Shown here: piece by piece, positions 39,601 through 48,643 of the stretch | How positions within the stretch are numbered: position 1 is the first letter of the stretch | Layout: each line of letters opens with the position of its first letter | NCBI GenBank assembly: GCA_038502055.1 | Contig: JAXRKN010000041.1 | Location: 3,267,501 to 3,331,500 of the forward strand | Source: Tanytarsus gracilentus | Lineage: Eukaryota; Arthropoda; Insecta; Diptera; Chironomidae | Length of the DNA stretch: 64,000 nucleotides | Direction of reading: 5' to 3' | Position numbers and translations under genes: made by a program | Notes under the pieces: model-generated | The model's database searches: none | Told to the model about the DNA's origin: nothing | The model's input: only the letters and a program-made list of their open reading frames with translations

Positions 39601-40189
39601 CTCGTGACTCTCGAAAGCTGAAGAGCTTTTTTTAACATGAATTTTTTCCCATCTATAAAAAACACATCCTGATTGTGGATGATGGAAGAGAAAAACTCTC
39701 TATGGCATAAAAAAAGTAATGAGTGGATTTTTTTGTGTCACCACTCAATTCACATAAAAAGTTAAACCACATGAGAAAAATTGTGGCATGGTAAAAGCAC
39801 TCGAAATAGATCCGATTAATTTTTTTTGTAATACAAGTTACTTCAATCGTCATGGCGATCTTTTGTATTATATAAAAATGATTTCAATGAAATTACCTGT
39901 CAGCCTTTTTTACACCCGACCATTGACCAGTCGAGACAGGTGGCATGAAACGAAGTGATCCAATGGGAGGCGAGGCATAGGGAATAGAACGAAAAACCTC
40001 CACAGGTCCGAGATTTCGATTATAATTTTCAAGCTGCACAATTGTGCCTGACACCGCACCATACTTGGTGTGAACTATTCTCGAGGGCATTTGAGCTTGA
40101 TCATTTAACATCGAGTCAATATCATCGCCACCCGATGACGAGAGCGGTAACACGAGTGTTATCAACAATGCTATGAACCACATTTTCAC
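2637..40189 (-). CDS. Nlg2: Neuroligin A, Neuroligin 2-like synaptic adhesion receptor (11 exons, 897 aa)
   Basis: Spliced coding sequence: 40189-39897, 27973-27810, 10792-10619, 10552-10322, 10262-10053, 9991-9847, 9736-9524, 9332-9194, 4894-4743, 4681-4584, 3511-2637. All ten introns are GT-AG and the exons sum to 2694 nt, exactly 898 codons including TGA. Seen: hydrophobic signal peptide (about 1-20); cholinesterase-like ectodomain (about 37-605) with SEDCLYLN and HGESYEWNSGNPYDGS; GHGTGAA at 257-263, where Gly259 replaces the esterase Ser; retained Glu417 and His529; membrane span about 738-762; Pro-rich and His/Gln-rich tail ending ESVRV. Family knowledge: neuroligins are postsynaptic membrane proteins that bind presynaptic neurexins and do not hydrolyse choline esters. 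The Nlg2 assignment rests on remembered likeness of segments such as KKADRFS.VCPQRLPDI and SFWLNLIPDLHRPG to Drosophila Nlg2. Neuroligin identity is near certain; the paralogue number is less so. No frameshift or internal stop. Confidence 0.95.
4584..4681 (-). CDS. Nlg2: Neuroligin A exon 10
   Basis: Residues 574-607: GNPNEPTDHKDRGKLSKTEW, then VPYESVHKKYLSI, the conserved end of the cholinesterase-like domain. Acceptor AAATAG|AAAT, donor ATCG|GTGAGT, phase 2 to 1. Confidence 0.95.
4743..4894 (-). CDS. Nlg2: Neuroligin A exon 9: retained His region
   Basis: Residues 524-574: RQGCIHGEDLPYFFGAPLVG, in which His529 matches the catalytic His of cholinesterases, then NHFTRNFTKAELTLSEVVML and YWSNFIRTG. 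Acceptor CTTACAG|CGA, donor CAGG|GTAAGA, phase 0 to 2. Too short for the usual open-frame search. Confidence 0.95.
6541..6597. repeat. (CT)n microsatellite
   Basis: Uninterrupted CT dinucleotide run of about 57 bp (28 units) inside intron 8 of neuroligin A, ended by CGCT. It creates spurious Leu-Ser open frames on the plus strand. Confidence 0.97.
7727..8458. mobile_element. hAT-type MITE (732 bp, 8-bp target duplication)
   Basis: Bounded by an 11-bp terminal inverted repeat, TAGAGTTTCGG at 7727-7737 and CCGAAACTCTA at 8448-8458, and flanked exactly by the 8-bp direct repeat AAAAAGAC at 7719-7726 and 8459-8466. An 8-bp target duplication and a TAGAG-type terminus fit the hAT superfamily. Both ends carry clustered subterminal motifs built on AGCTCGAG and AAGCTTG, typical of transposase binding regions. 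The interior has no transposase frame; it contains a homopolymer block A21-T6-G9 at 7871-7906 and AT-rich filler. Inserted in intron 8 of neuroligin A. Non-autonomous. Confidence 0.88.
7871..7906. repeat. Compound homopolymer A21-T6-G9
   Basis: Runs of 21 A, 6 T and 9 G follow one another inside the hAT-type MITE. Run lengths at such sites are often misassembled. Confidence 0.9.
9194..9332 (-). CDS. Nlg2: Neuroligin A exon 8
   Basis: Residues 477-523: DETMEALSDAQVVAPAALTV, ADHRNSFLYVFDYQTK, GDYPQ. Acceptor CTCACAG|TG, donor CTCAG|GTGAGT in phase 0. This exon is too short for a simple open-frame search and was found by frame continuity and family likeness. Confidence 0.94.
9524..9736 (-). CDS. 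Nlg2: Neuroligin A exon 7
   Basis: Residues 406-477. YDLLVGVTRAESYFVFNSD contains Glu417, aligned with the catalytic Glu of cholinesterases. Next comes IEADRKLKILRSYVRSTYS, then YYDWERPVQHPINI. Acceptor TTTACAG|AT, donor TTCG|GTAAGA, phase 2 on both sides. Confidence 0.95.
9847..9991 (-). CDS. Nlg2: Neuroligin A exon 6: variable surface linker
   Basis: Residues 358-406 encode a polar linker (DTGDHSQQDQYDFGSLSG, then ESKRQMHYQNN...) before the conserved YDLLVGVT strand. Placed by AG acceptor TATATAG|AT and donor CAAA|GTGAGT; the phase changes from 1 to 2 and joins the next exon exactly. The segment has no strong homology anchor of its own. The correct phase and the position between two conserved blocks are the evidence. 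Insect Nlg2 proteins also carry low-complexity sequence here, as I recall. Confidence 0.8.
10053..10262 (-). CDS. Nlg2: Neuroligin A exon 5
   Basis: Residues 288-358, from GTGLAPWSLVGDPAYYAA through HHVNCSVELPHQALMKCLRD to FGPSVDGVVI. Acceptor AATTAG|GC, donor ATAG|GTAAAA (a weak donor), phase 1. Introns on either side are only 59 and 61 bp. Confidence 0.94.
10322..10552 (-). CDS. Nlg2: Neuroligin A exon 4: degenerate nucleophile elbow
   Basis: Residues 211-288, including NYGLMDILAALHWIQENI, EAFGGD, and the elbow LAGHGTGAACV in which Gly259 stands where active cholinesterases have Ser. Ends HKAILMSG. Acceptor CACAG|GC, donor CAG|GTGAGT, phase 1. Confidence 0.95.
10619..10792 (-). CDS. Nlg2: Neuroligin A exon 3
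   Basis: Residues 153-211. A Gly/Ser-rich linker (AGSRGGDGNSASPTK) leads into YPVMVFVHGESYEWNSGN and INYRLGVLG, the core strands of the alpha/beta-hydrolase fold and the former oxyanion-hole region. Acceptor TTATAG|CC, donor TTG|GTATGT, phase 1 on both sides. Confidence 0.95.
16450..16555. repeat. 13-bp inverted repeat with 80-bp spacer
   Basis: AAATCACTTTGAC at 16450-16462 is the perfect reverse complement of GTCAAAGTGATTT at 16543-16555. No flanking target duplication seen and the spacer does not pair well, so neither a transposon nor a microRNA precursor is supported. Confidence 0.5.
24025..25007. mobile_element. Foldback-like DNA transposon (983 bp, 9-bp target duplication)
   Basis: 19-bp imperfect terminal inverted repeats at 24025-24043 and 24989-25007 match at 15 of 19 positions; their inner 12 bp, GGTCACCGAGCC, are perfect. 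Immediately outside lies the 9-bp direct repeat GAGAAATTT (24016-24024 and 25008-25016). Subterminal arms are packed with short palindromic units: GAATATTCTGAGAA-like on the left, TTCTGCAGAA on the right, at least eight copies between 24830 and 24985. The middle is AT-rich and non-coding. A 9-bp duplication would fit Mutator-like or Merlin-like elements; I cannot decide. Lies in intron 2 of neuroligin A. Confidence 0.75.
24830..24985. repeat. Array of TTCTGCAGAA palindromes
   Basis: Closely spaced copies of TTCTGCAGAA and near variants such as TTATGCAGAA form the right subterminal arm of the foldback-like element. They also give spurious repetitive open frames on both strands. Confidence 0.9.
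27810..27973 (-). CDS. Nlg2: Neuroligin A exon 2
   Basis: Residues 98-153: FSAVCPQRLPDIS, MPKGRYEYLKRLLPYL and NQSEDCLYLNIYTPIQ, all strongly neuroligin-like. Acceptor TTGCAG|ATTC, donor ACAAG|GTAAGA in phase 1. The Cys of VCPQ and the Cys of SEDCLYLN are expected, from the cholinesterase fold, to pair in the first disulphide loop. Confidence 0.95.
32025..33434. mobile_element. hAT-type non-autonomous element (1410 bp, 8-bp target duplication)
   Basis: Terminal inverted repeat CAAGGCTCT (32025-32033) and AGAGCCTTG (33426-33434), directly flanked by GTTTTCTC at 32017-32024 and 33435-33442. The 8-bp duplication points to the hAT superfamily. Both ends carry same-orientation TTTTTTCCG-type repeats (about 32080-32113 and 33300-33416). 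The interior has an unusually GC-rich patch near 32515-32640. No transposase reading frame seen. Lies in intron 1 of neuroligin A. Confidence 0.85.
33300..33416 (+). repeat. TTTTTTCCG minisatellite
   Basis: About 13 tandem copies of a 7-10-bp unit, mostly TTTTTTCCG with TTTTCTTCCG variants, at the right end of the hAT-type element. The array closes with the palindrome CCGTAATACGG. Three to four copies in the same orientation occur near the left end at about 32080-32113. Confidence 0.92.
39897..40189 (-). CDS. Nlg2: Neuroligin A exon 1: signal peptide and start of ectodomain
   Basis: Starts at ATG 40189, preceded on the minus strand by GTGAAA, a favourable AT-rich insect context. Residues 1-98: hydrophobic leader MKMWFIALLITLVLPLSSSG, then an acidic linker and the first beta strands (RIVHTKYGAVSG, VFRSIPYASPPIGSLRFMPP). 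Ends at donor CAG|GTAATT in phase 2, splitting the Arg98 codon (AG|A), which is restored by exon 2. Any upstream 5' UTR exon is not identified. Confidence 0.93.
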
Positions 40190-43100
40190 TTCCTTAAAAC
40201 TTTTCTCAATAAATTTTTAAATTACACTTTTATGATTATTTCACAGAATATAAACAACACACATCATCATCCATATTTGCACACATGCTTCCCCTATTCT
40301 CTTCTCTTATTTGCCTATTGATTGGTTTTTGATATTCTTTACGATTCATTTTTTTTTTCATTCCCGATCATTTGCCGATTTTTTATTTCCTTTTTTCTTC
40401 TTCTCTGAGTGAGCGAACAAGTTTGTTTTATGATGGCGGGAGTAGATAGGAGAAGATGTAGACGTCGGCGGATAAAACTTTTCCCTCTAGCGGCATTAGC
40501 ATTTTTATGAGTTTTATGCGAAATAAACACTGGAGAATTTTTTCACGGTTCTCATAGCGTTTTTTAGGGGAATATTCTCCACATTAGACTCACTTTACAT
40601 TAATGAGGAAATAAAGAAAAAAGGGGAACTAATTTATAAGGCTTTCTTCTCATACATTATTGATTAGATGCTTAAACAACAAATTCTTCTTCTCTCTCGC
40701 TCTCCGCTTAAAGAACTCACTCAGCAAATCACTGATAATCCTATGACAAAAAAAAATATTTTTTATCCTTTTTTTTCTGTGTGATGAAACTGAGCCGCGA
40801 GAGCTTTCAATAAATTACAGATTCGTTGAAATATTTTCTTAATCCCTTTACTTCAATTTGTTGCTTTTAATCTCAACATAATCCATATTGTTCTTTTGAA
40901 AGCTCTGTGGTGCGAAAAATATTCACGATTAAATTTTCTTTCGAACATATGCGAATAATTTTTAATTTTTTTTCAGTTCATTACACGCACTTTTCACTTT
41001 TATTTCACTCAAAAATGTTTTTTTTTTCAACTTTTTTAAAATTTAGTTTTTTTTAAATTGAAATTTTTTCACGATCGAAACGATTTGAGTGACTTGCCAC
41101 GCCGAATGTTGAGTGGAAATTGAGGCAGCACGACCCTTAAAAAATATTCTTCTCTTAGAACTCGATGTGATGGCATGTGCATTGAAATATTCCAAGAATG
41201 CATTTTCCATTGTCGAAAAGTAATTTGCGCATGTCACGCGGGAAAGCAAATTTCGAATTTAAAAATAACCCGCAACATGTGTCTCGACTAAAACCCATTT
41301 GTTCACATAAATCTGTGCCATGCTATGACCGTAAAAAAAATAGAGAGCGGAAAACATTTCTCACATACATGCTTCGATGCCATTATCTTAACAAGGTGCA
41401 TGCAATTTAATTAATTACAAATTCATAGCACTCACGCCCTTTCCGATAGTAAAAATGAGAAGAAGAGAATTCAATTGAAAATCTTTCACGTACAATGCGA
41501 TTGAATCTGTTCCGTCTTTTTTATATTGTGAGAGTGCGAATGCTTGGCGGAGTAAGAAAGGAGGAAAATTGAAAATTTATGGCTTGTTGTGTGGAATGCA
41601 TTGCATAGTGAATAAAGGGTGAGAAATCGAGCTGCTAATGCGGTGAGCTTTTTTTATATGCTCTTTCTAAGGAGTAAACGAAATGCTCAATTAAGAAGAT
41701 TAAAATTTCAAGAGGGTTTCGGTTAAGAGCGAAAAAGTTTTTACTGAATAAACTTTTTGAATTTAATTAAATTGTTTTCAAAATAAAAATTTATTTTTTT
41801 CTCTCAACTTGTTGGGTTTTAATATGAAAATAAAAGCTCATTTTTAAAATTTAAATTCATTTAAAAAATATTTTTGTCACTCTAAAAAATTACTTTATCA
41901 AGAGAACTTCAATATTAGCTTTTCTTCTTGAAAAAATGATATTTGAGATGAAGCTATTAAGTAAGTTAAACGAAACGAATCTCATGAAAGTTTTACTTTC
42001 GAGAGCTTTTGCATGAAAAGTTCTGTTGAATTTTAAACAAACTTTTAAGAAGAATAACAAACTATTAAATAATCCGCTCTAACACCATCGTTCATGATAA
42101 AGTATGAAAGCTAAAGTTTTAAATTAATTTGCATCACTTTCGGTGTGCTCAAATCGTATGTGCTGACTTAACGACTGTTTGACTATCATTCATGATTAAT
42201 TTGAGTATCACATTGAGCAATTAGAATTTTAGGATTAAATTAAATGAATTTAAAAAATGTGTAAATATTTTTTTTATATTTTAAAGCCTGTCAATTATTT
42301 AAATTCAGTTGTGATTAAAAATTGAACAAAACTGGAAATAATCAGGTTAAAAAATCTACGTCATGATTCAATGCAGTGATGAAAATTTTCAACTTCAATA
42401 AATTTTTCTTGTGATAACCGAGCTCTCTTTTTTATATTATCTTGATCTGCTCGTTTAATATTCATATCATCAACCCACATGGTTATTATTACAGTATCGC
42501 ATGAATATATTTTTCAATATCGCATGGAGGGAAAAAAATAACAAAATTTAATTTACTTAATTTATTCTCTAAAATTAAGTTTTATGTTTTGTATGTAGGC
42601 CTTCCTTTCGCTCGTGTGTTCTCATAACAAAATTTATGCGTTGCTCACATTGAAAATGAAAATTATTGAAAAATGTTTTTCCCTCTTCATACTGACTGAA
42701 TAATTGATTGCGATTTTTTCTCGTCAAAATGTATTTTTTTAGCGACTCTTGGCAATAAAAAACAATTTTAAGTTAAAGCGACATTAAATTCAAATAAAAT
42801 CCAAATGAAAATATTGAGATGAATGAAACAACCGACGCATTCAAAAGTGTTCTCATTCAAATTGGATTAGACAAAATATCTCGAATAAATTTCATTTAAA
42901 AATATAGTGGAAAGGGCAATAAAGAGCTTTTTCGAGTATCAAATTGCTTTTTTTCGACAGAATCTCGGAGGGCAATTTCCGAGTGAAAAATTGTCGAATT
43001 ATGTGAGGGATGAACATAAATCAATTAAATGTAGCGAATAGAAGGAATTTTATAAGAAAAAAAATTATTGATCAACAGATATCTCAATATTTAAACTTCT

Positions 43101-46100
43101 GCCGATAAATCAATGCATTCAAGTGTCTATAAATTAATTTGAATAGCAAAAATTATATTGGCATTTATGCAAATCGATATAAACTGTGAATGATGAACTT
43201 AATTTACATTTTAGATCGCTGAAAATTGCGCTCTAACTGTTCTCACTGAATAAACAAATAATTTCTCTTAATGATCATTTTTCTCTCATCTCTGTCGCGT
43301 GTGTGTGTGTATATGGAGATTTTATGAAGATGAAAATAAACATTCACGGATATTATGAGCTCACACTTCATAGAATTGGTTATTTTGATAAAAGATATCT
43401 TTTTTTTATGGATTTTTCATCGTTGACCCAAATATTATTGACAACAATAACAAAAAGTTCCCTTAGCTTTTTTAAACATTTTATTGTGCGTGGGAAATTC
43501 GAGACATTTGACAACAATATTGTGAGTGCAGAACACAATTACATCAATTGTGGGATTTTCTCGGAATTTATTCCTCATAAATTTGCTGAGTCGCTTAGCG
43601 ATGAGAGATCGAATATCATAAACTTCAAATACTTTTGTAGTTCATATTTTGAGAAATCAAGGGTGGTTAAAATATTTATCAGAGCGTCAAAATTTGCATT
43701 AAGTTTCTTTTTGATCTTAATTTTTATTTGCTTTAGATTAATTTTCCAATCCTAGTTTTAAAAAAGCTACAAAAATTATAAATGTAATAATGACATTTTT
43801 TAGATTCAAGTTGCAATGAAAAGTCATAAAAATTAATATTCAAACAAGACTCTCAGAAGTTTAATGAAAATTTCATGAAAGAAAACTTCCTTATGAAAAA
43901 TTACTCAAACTTTTTCTCTCACACTTAGATGAAGAGCAATGCAATGAAGGAAGATAAAAAGTAAATAGAAGTTTAAAATATTACACAGACTCATTTACTA
44001 AGACTTTTAATTACAGAGAGAAAGCAAAAGAAGAAACAGAAACATGAAATTCTAAAAAATAGTTTAATGTTGTAATCAAGCGAAAATTAATGGATAAGAA
44101 AATGTGGAATGAATTAAGAATCCAACAGAGAAAATTGAAATTTACAGCCAAGAAAAGGTTGAAAAAGTTCAATTCTGAAAGTTCTAAAAATTTTATAAAG
44201 TTTTCTATAAAGAAATTTTATATAAAAATTTTTTAGTCGCATAAATTGCTAAAAATATTTTTCGTTAATAATTTTTTTGACTTTTTTAAATACTCTTAAA
44301 ATCAATTTATTCGCATATCAAACATCATAAAGTCACTAAAAGAATAATCTTAAAGTCAAGTTTACTCGAAGAAAATTTCGAAAGCCACCCTCCAAACTCT
44401 TAATGATTACATTTTTCTTCAACATTTCCAATTCACATCCAAAACCCAACAGATAGAGGAAAATTGTTTACATAACGTCGTCTACAACGATGATGGCGAT
44501 GATGATATTATCAAATTTACTTCTGTGCATAACATAAACAGAGAACACGTATCAGCAGCGCAACAGCGGCATGCCATTTAAATGGGAGGGAAAAGTGCAT
44601 CAGCTTGAGCGAAAAATAAAAATAAAAATAAAAACATGTAATTAAATTAAATTGCTTCTATCGCTCTTCTTGCATCGACTATTTTAAGGCAAAAAAAGCA
44701 ACAGAACACAAAAAATTATCGCACACATGGTGAATTCGCAATTGTGACTGTTTTTATTTTCGAGCGTGTGTGCAGAGAAAGAAAAAACATGCACATATGG
44801 CAGAAAATAGCGAGCTCAATAATTCAGTCGTGTGCAAACCTTTTGTGAATAGCTAAATGGCCTTTTGGAGTCATAAATCGCTTAGCGTACACATTCACAT
44901 GATTAACGTTTTTAATCTTCTTTTTCCGTGGAAATGCAATTTCGCATAATTTTTTTTATATTATTTGCTGCAACCGTAAACACAGCATCATGCAAGCGGC
45001 ATACATAGATGTAAAGTCAAGTGTCACACTAGAGGTTTCCCCCCTAATCTTATTTTCTCTGTAGTGCTAAACTTAGAATATCTTTTTTGAGGTGTATGCA
45101 TTTACATAATTAGCTCTGCTCCCTCGCTTTTGTATATGAAATTTGAAAGGAGTTAGAAGAAATTTTGATGATTTTTAGTTTTTGTAGATGAGACATGATT
45201 TAAAATTAATTTTTAATCTATGAATAAAATTTAATATTAAAGCTAAGATTAAAAACTAATTTTAAATCTGAGGTTAAAAATTAATTTTTAAAACAATTTA
45301 AAATTAATCGGAAGTGAAACGTGTAGTGATAAAAAATAAATATTCGAGTTTTTGATAATTTGAATTCAATTTTCAGTTTTTTATCAAAATGATTTTTAAA
45401 ATTTAATCCAATTCCTAAATTTATAAGTTAAAAATCATATAAATTAAAAGTTAAATCAAATCCTAGCATTAAATCATTTCTAACTTCATCCACGTTTATT
45501 ATCTTACATGAACTTATGCTAATTTTATATGCCCACAGCAGATGCAAACATCACACGAACATCTTTTGAATTTAAATTAATCCTTAGTGTCGTGTACACA
45601 CACTCGCGATGTATCTTAAGTGCATGCGGCATGACAAGAGATTTTTTTTGACTGCATATCTGCCTTTTTGTTGAGGTTAATGCTACCCTTTTGTCTATGA
45701 CTTATGAAGAAGCATAAAATTTGAACCAAAACGATGTGATTAAGCGATTTTTTAGCTCATATGTCACGATGGCGCGTGTAATATTAACCCGATTTATTTT
45801 ATGCATACGTAAGCACATCTTCATATTTCTTCGCTACGACATTAGGAGTTTCCCGAAAGACATATCGTGAGCGAGAGAGTAAAGAAAAACATCGAAAAAA
45901 CAATTTTCTTCTTTTTGGCATCAAATTGCTGAAAATCTTGAAATATTTCTAGATCCCTCTTTGAAAAGCGCGAAAAAACACAAACGAAAGATGACAACAA
46001 GCGAAAAGTGAGCGCAAAAGAGAAGAAGAAAATTTATTTTTAAAATCCACACAGAAAAAAAACTTTTTCTTCTTTCGTTGGAAATTTTTCTTTCTGTCGT

Positions 46101-47931
46101 GAAGATTTTTTCTTCTTCTGCACACCGATCGGTATCTCGAATGCATTTTTACTCGCTCCCTAGCTTTATGTGAAATAAATTGTTGTTTTCACTGCAGAAA
46201 CTTCTTCTTCCATAAATTTGCAGATTTTTTAAATGGAACGAATTAAAATGGCGAAGATGAAGTTTTATTAAAAAATGGCTTTTAAACTTAAAATTAAAAT
46301 ATTCTGAATGATTGTGTTTTTGGATTCGATTCCTGGAAATTTTTGTCATTTTAATTTTTGTTTGCATAAAATTTTAATGAAACATTCATGGAAAATTTTT
46401 TTTTCCCTGGTGGGTGGAAATTTTAATAAGGGAAACCATAAAATATTAATTACATATTCCTAGTATTTTAATGATTGATTTAAATTTATATTTACAGATG
46501 CATGTGAATTTTTAAACTTTTAAAATTTTAACTAAATTTATTAAACATAAATCCATATTTTTTTTTTAAATTACAAATTGCCCAACACTCTTTTAATTAC
46601 AGTTTCAAATTTTCTCGTTTTCATAAATGAAATAATTTTGTTTGAACATTTCGCCATGAGACGACTCGCAGGCCTATAAATACATATAGTAGATCAATAG
46701 ATCAATATCAAATGCACATGTGCAAATTTATTATTGACATTCTCTAGTGTGAAATTAAATTTGTTCCTCTACCCCTCAAGAGTCTAATTGAATTGAACAA
46801 TATATGCGTGAGTAAGTATTTAATTTTTTATAATCGGTGAAGCCAATAAATAACTCACGAAGATTTAAATTGGAGCATTTCAAGGCTTGGAAATTATCAC
46901 CTTGAGCATACATTGAAAAAAATGCTGAGAGAATTTCTTCAAAGATTTTCTTTCACAACAGAGTTGGATCCGGCACATTTGTGTCACCGCATGTGTACAC
47001 TAAGTCTCCTCCTCATTCAAACTGTACATAAACACTCTCAAATTCTCTCTCAATTTTTATTTTTAAACAGAAGATTTTTTTTTCGAAAAAATGCTCCTCG
47101 CGTTTTTAGCAGCTAGTTATACCGGAATAACGAAACAAGCGAGATCGCAGAGTAACTTTTTAATTTTTTACGGCATTTCTCTCGCAACCCGATTTCGTAC
47201 TTTACGTGTGCAGAGTGGAAAAAAAGAGCGGAAAGAGGAAAACTGGCTGGAAGAACTTTTAAATTATTTCTTCCTTTTTCTCATTTAACAAATTTCTATT
47301 TGAAAGGAGTATTGTGTAATATTTATAACTTTTGCGGTAGAAAAGAATTTTCACATGAAAAATTATACGTAATATTTTTTTCAGCGCGAGTGAAAGCCAA
47401 AAAAGAAAAGAAATTTTTCTTCACGAAAAGAAAGAAAAGAAAAATTTATAGCGTGTGAAGTGTGAGTGATCTGTTTGTGGTTCAGTCACCTGATATTCGT
47501 TGGTGCCACGATGGTGTTGAATTAATATTCATAATGTTATTTATTTAGTCAGAGCAAAAAAAATCTCCCTCTTGTTAAATTAATAAACACACCGAGAAAA
47601 TATTTCATCGGGATCAAAAGCAAACTCACTCACATCAGAGGCAAAAAAAAAGAAAATCCTCTCTTGATTCATCAAATATTGACTCGAACGTATAACGTGT
47701 TGATATCTCATCTGCATAAAAATTCTGCACACAAAGGCGAGAGAGATGTGATAGACGAGCGAGATAGAGATGAATGGCGTAGTGCTGATGTGATATGAGT
47801 GGATTATCTTTTGCTGCAGAGCAAATTTCAATATCAAAAGCATGTGCACGTCTCTTCGATGAGTCATGCAGAGTTTAAACTGAAAATTCTAAAAATCATT
47901 CAATAATTTTTCAATTACAAAAAGTGAAAAA
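40190..47931. promoter_or_regulatory. Divergent intergenic region between the two neuroligins
   Basis: 7.7 kb between the two start codons, which point away from each other. It must contain both promoters and any non-coding 5' exons, but I cannot place a start site or TATA box with confidence in such AT-rich DNA. One unusually long open frame lies at 43303-43755; otherwise nothing recognised. Confidence 0.6.
43303..43755 (+). CDS. Unrecognised 150-codon open frame (doubtful)
   Basis: I do not recognise this product. It is an open frame of 150 codons, long for DNA this AT-rich, starting ATGTGTGTATATGGAG just after a GT run and ending with a hydrophobic stretch (about 129-147, FALSFFLILIFICFRLIF) that could be a C-terminal membrane anchor. 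Composition is Phe, Ile, Lys and Asn rich, as translated AT-rich filler would be. No splice signals, homology or promoter support it. It sits between the two neuroligin start codons and may be chance. Confidence 0.15.
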   Translation: MCVYGDFMKMKINIHGYYELTLHRIGYFDKRYLFFMDFSSLTQILLTTITKSSLSFFKHFIVRGKFETFDNNIVSAEHNYINCGIFSEFIPHKFAESLSDERSNIINFKYFCSSYFEKSRVVKIFIRASKFALSFFLILIFICFRLIFQS

Positions 47932-48643
47932 ATGAAACGGAATTTTTGCTTCATCGTGCTAGTCGCCATTAATTTCGCAATGGCTGATGACAATACCATG
48001 AAATTCCTACGAATTCACAATGATAGAGAAAATAAATCGATGGCATCCCATGAGTCACAATTGTCGTCGACTGATGATATATTATTAGCTGCCGGTGAAT
48101 TAAAGAATGATGAACATGCAACAGATGCGAAGAATTTTAAAAAGAGAAGCAGTTCCTTTCTTCCAAGCTCGAGCAGCTCACACACGTTTCGTGACTTACT
48201 CAATCGTCATTCCGATGAAAATGCAGTACGCTATGCCGCACCCGCGCCGTCATTCGGCAGACCACACAAAAAGTCGGATGCACATCAAAAAATGCCATTT
48301 CGTTATACGCGGGAAGTGCAAATAAAACAAGGCAAAGTTGTCGGAATTGTACGCGAGATGAGCTCAAAATTGCGGTTAAAAAATGTCGATCAGTATCTGG
48401 GCATTCCATATGCGGAAGCGCCAGTTGAGTCGCGAAGATTTATGCCGCCATCGCCTCCGCTCGCTTGGCAAGGTGTTAAATATGCAAATAAAATGGGCGA
48501 CGTGTGTCCGCAAAAGCTTCCAAATCTAGCAGACTCAAATGGATTTAGCAAAGGTCGTTATGATCAAATTAAAAGACTCCTGCCGTTCCTCTCGAGTGAG
48601 AGCGAAGACTGTCTTTATTTGAACTTGTATGTCACGAGTTATG
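47932..48643 (+). CDS. Neuroligin B exon 1: signal peptide, Ser-rich extension, start of ectodomain
   Basis: Starts at ATG 47932 (context AAAAATG, AT-rich insect type) followed by the leader MKRNFCFIVLVAINFAMA. Residues 19-122 are polar with a Ser run (SSSFLPSSSSS) and no recognised fold. From about 127 the fold begins (REVQIKQGKVVGIV, YLGIPYAEAPVESRRFMPP, VCPQKLPNL, SESEDCLYLNLY). Ends phase 1 at donor TTATG|GTGAGT. Unlike neuroligin A, there is no intron before VCPQ. Confidence 0.92.

Larger units (their letters stand above)
27974..39896 (-). other. Neuroligin A intron 1 (11.9 kb)
   Basis: Non-coding AT-rich intron between exons 1 and 2. It holds the hAT-like element at 32025-33434. Elsewhere I see only AT-rich unique-looking sequence, short (CAT)n runs near 28290-28315 and chance open frames. 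The longest of these, about 126 codons on the minus strand at 35246-35626, shows no recognisable domain. Confidence 0.85.

Noticed and set aside
48015..48409. Open frames in other frames over neuroligin B exon 1
   Set aside because: Shadows of the signal-peptide exon, whose frame is fixed by the downstream cholinesterase-like domain.
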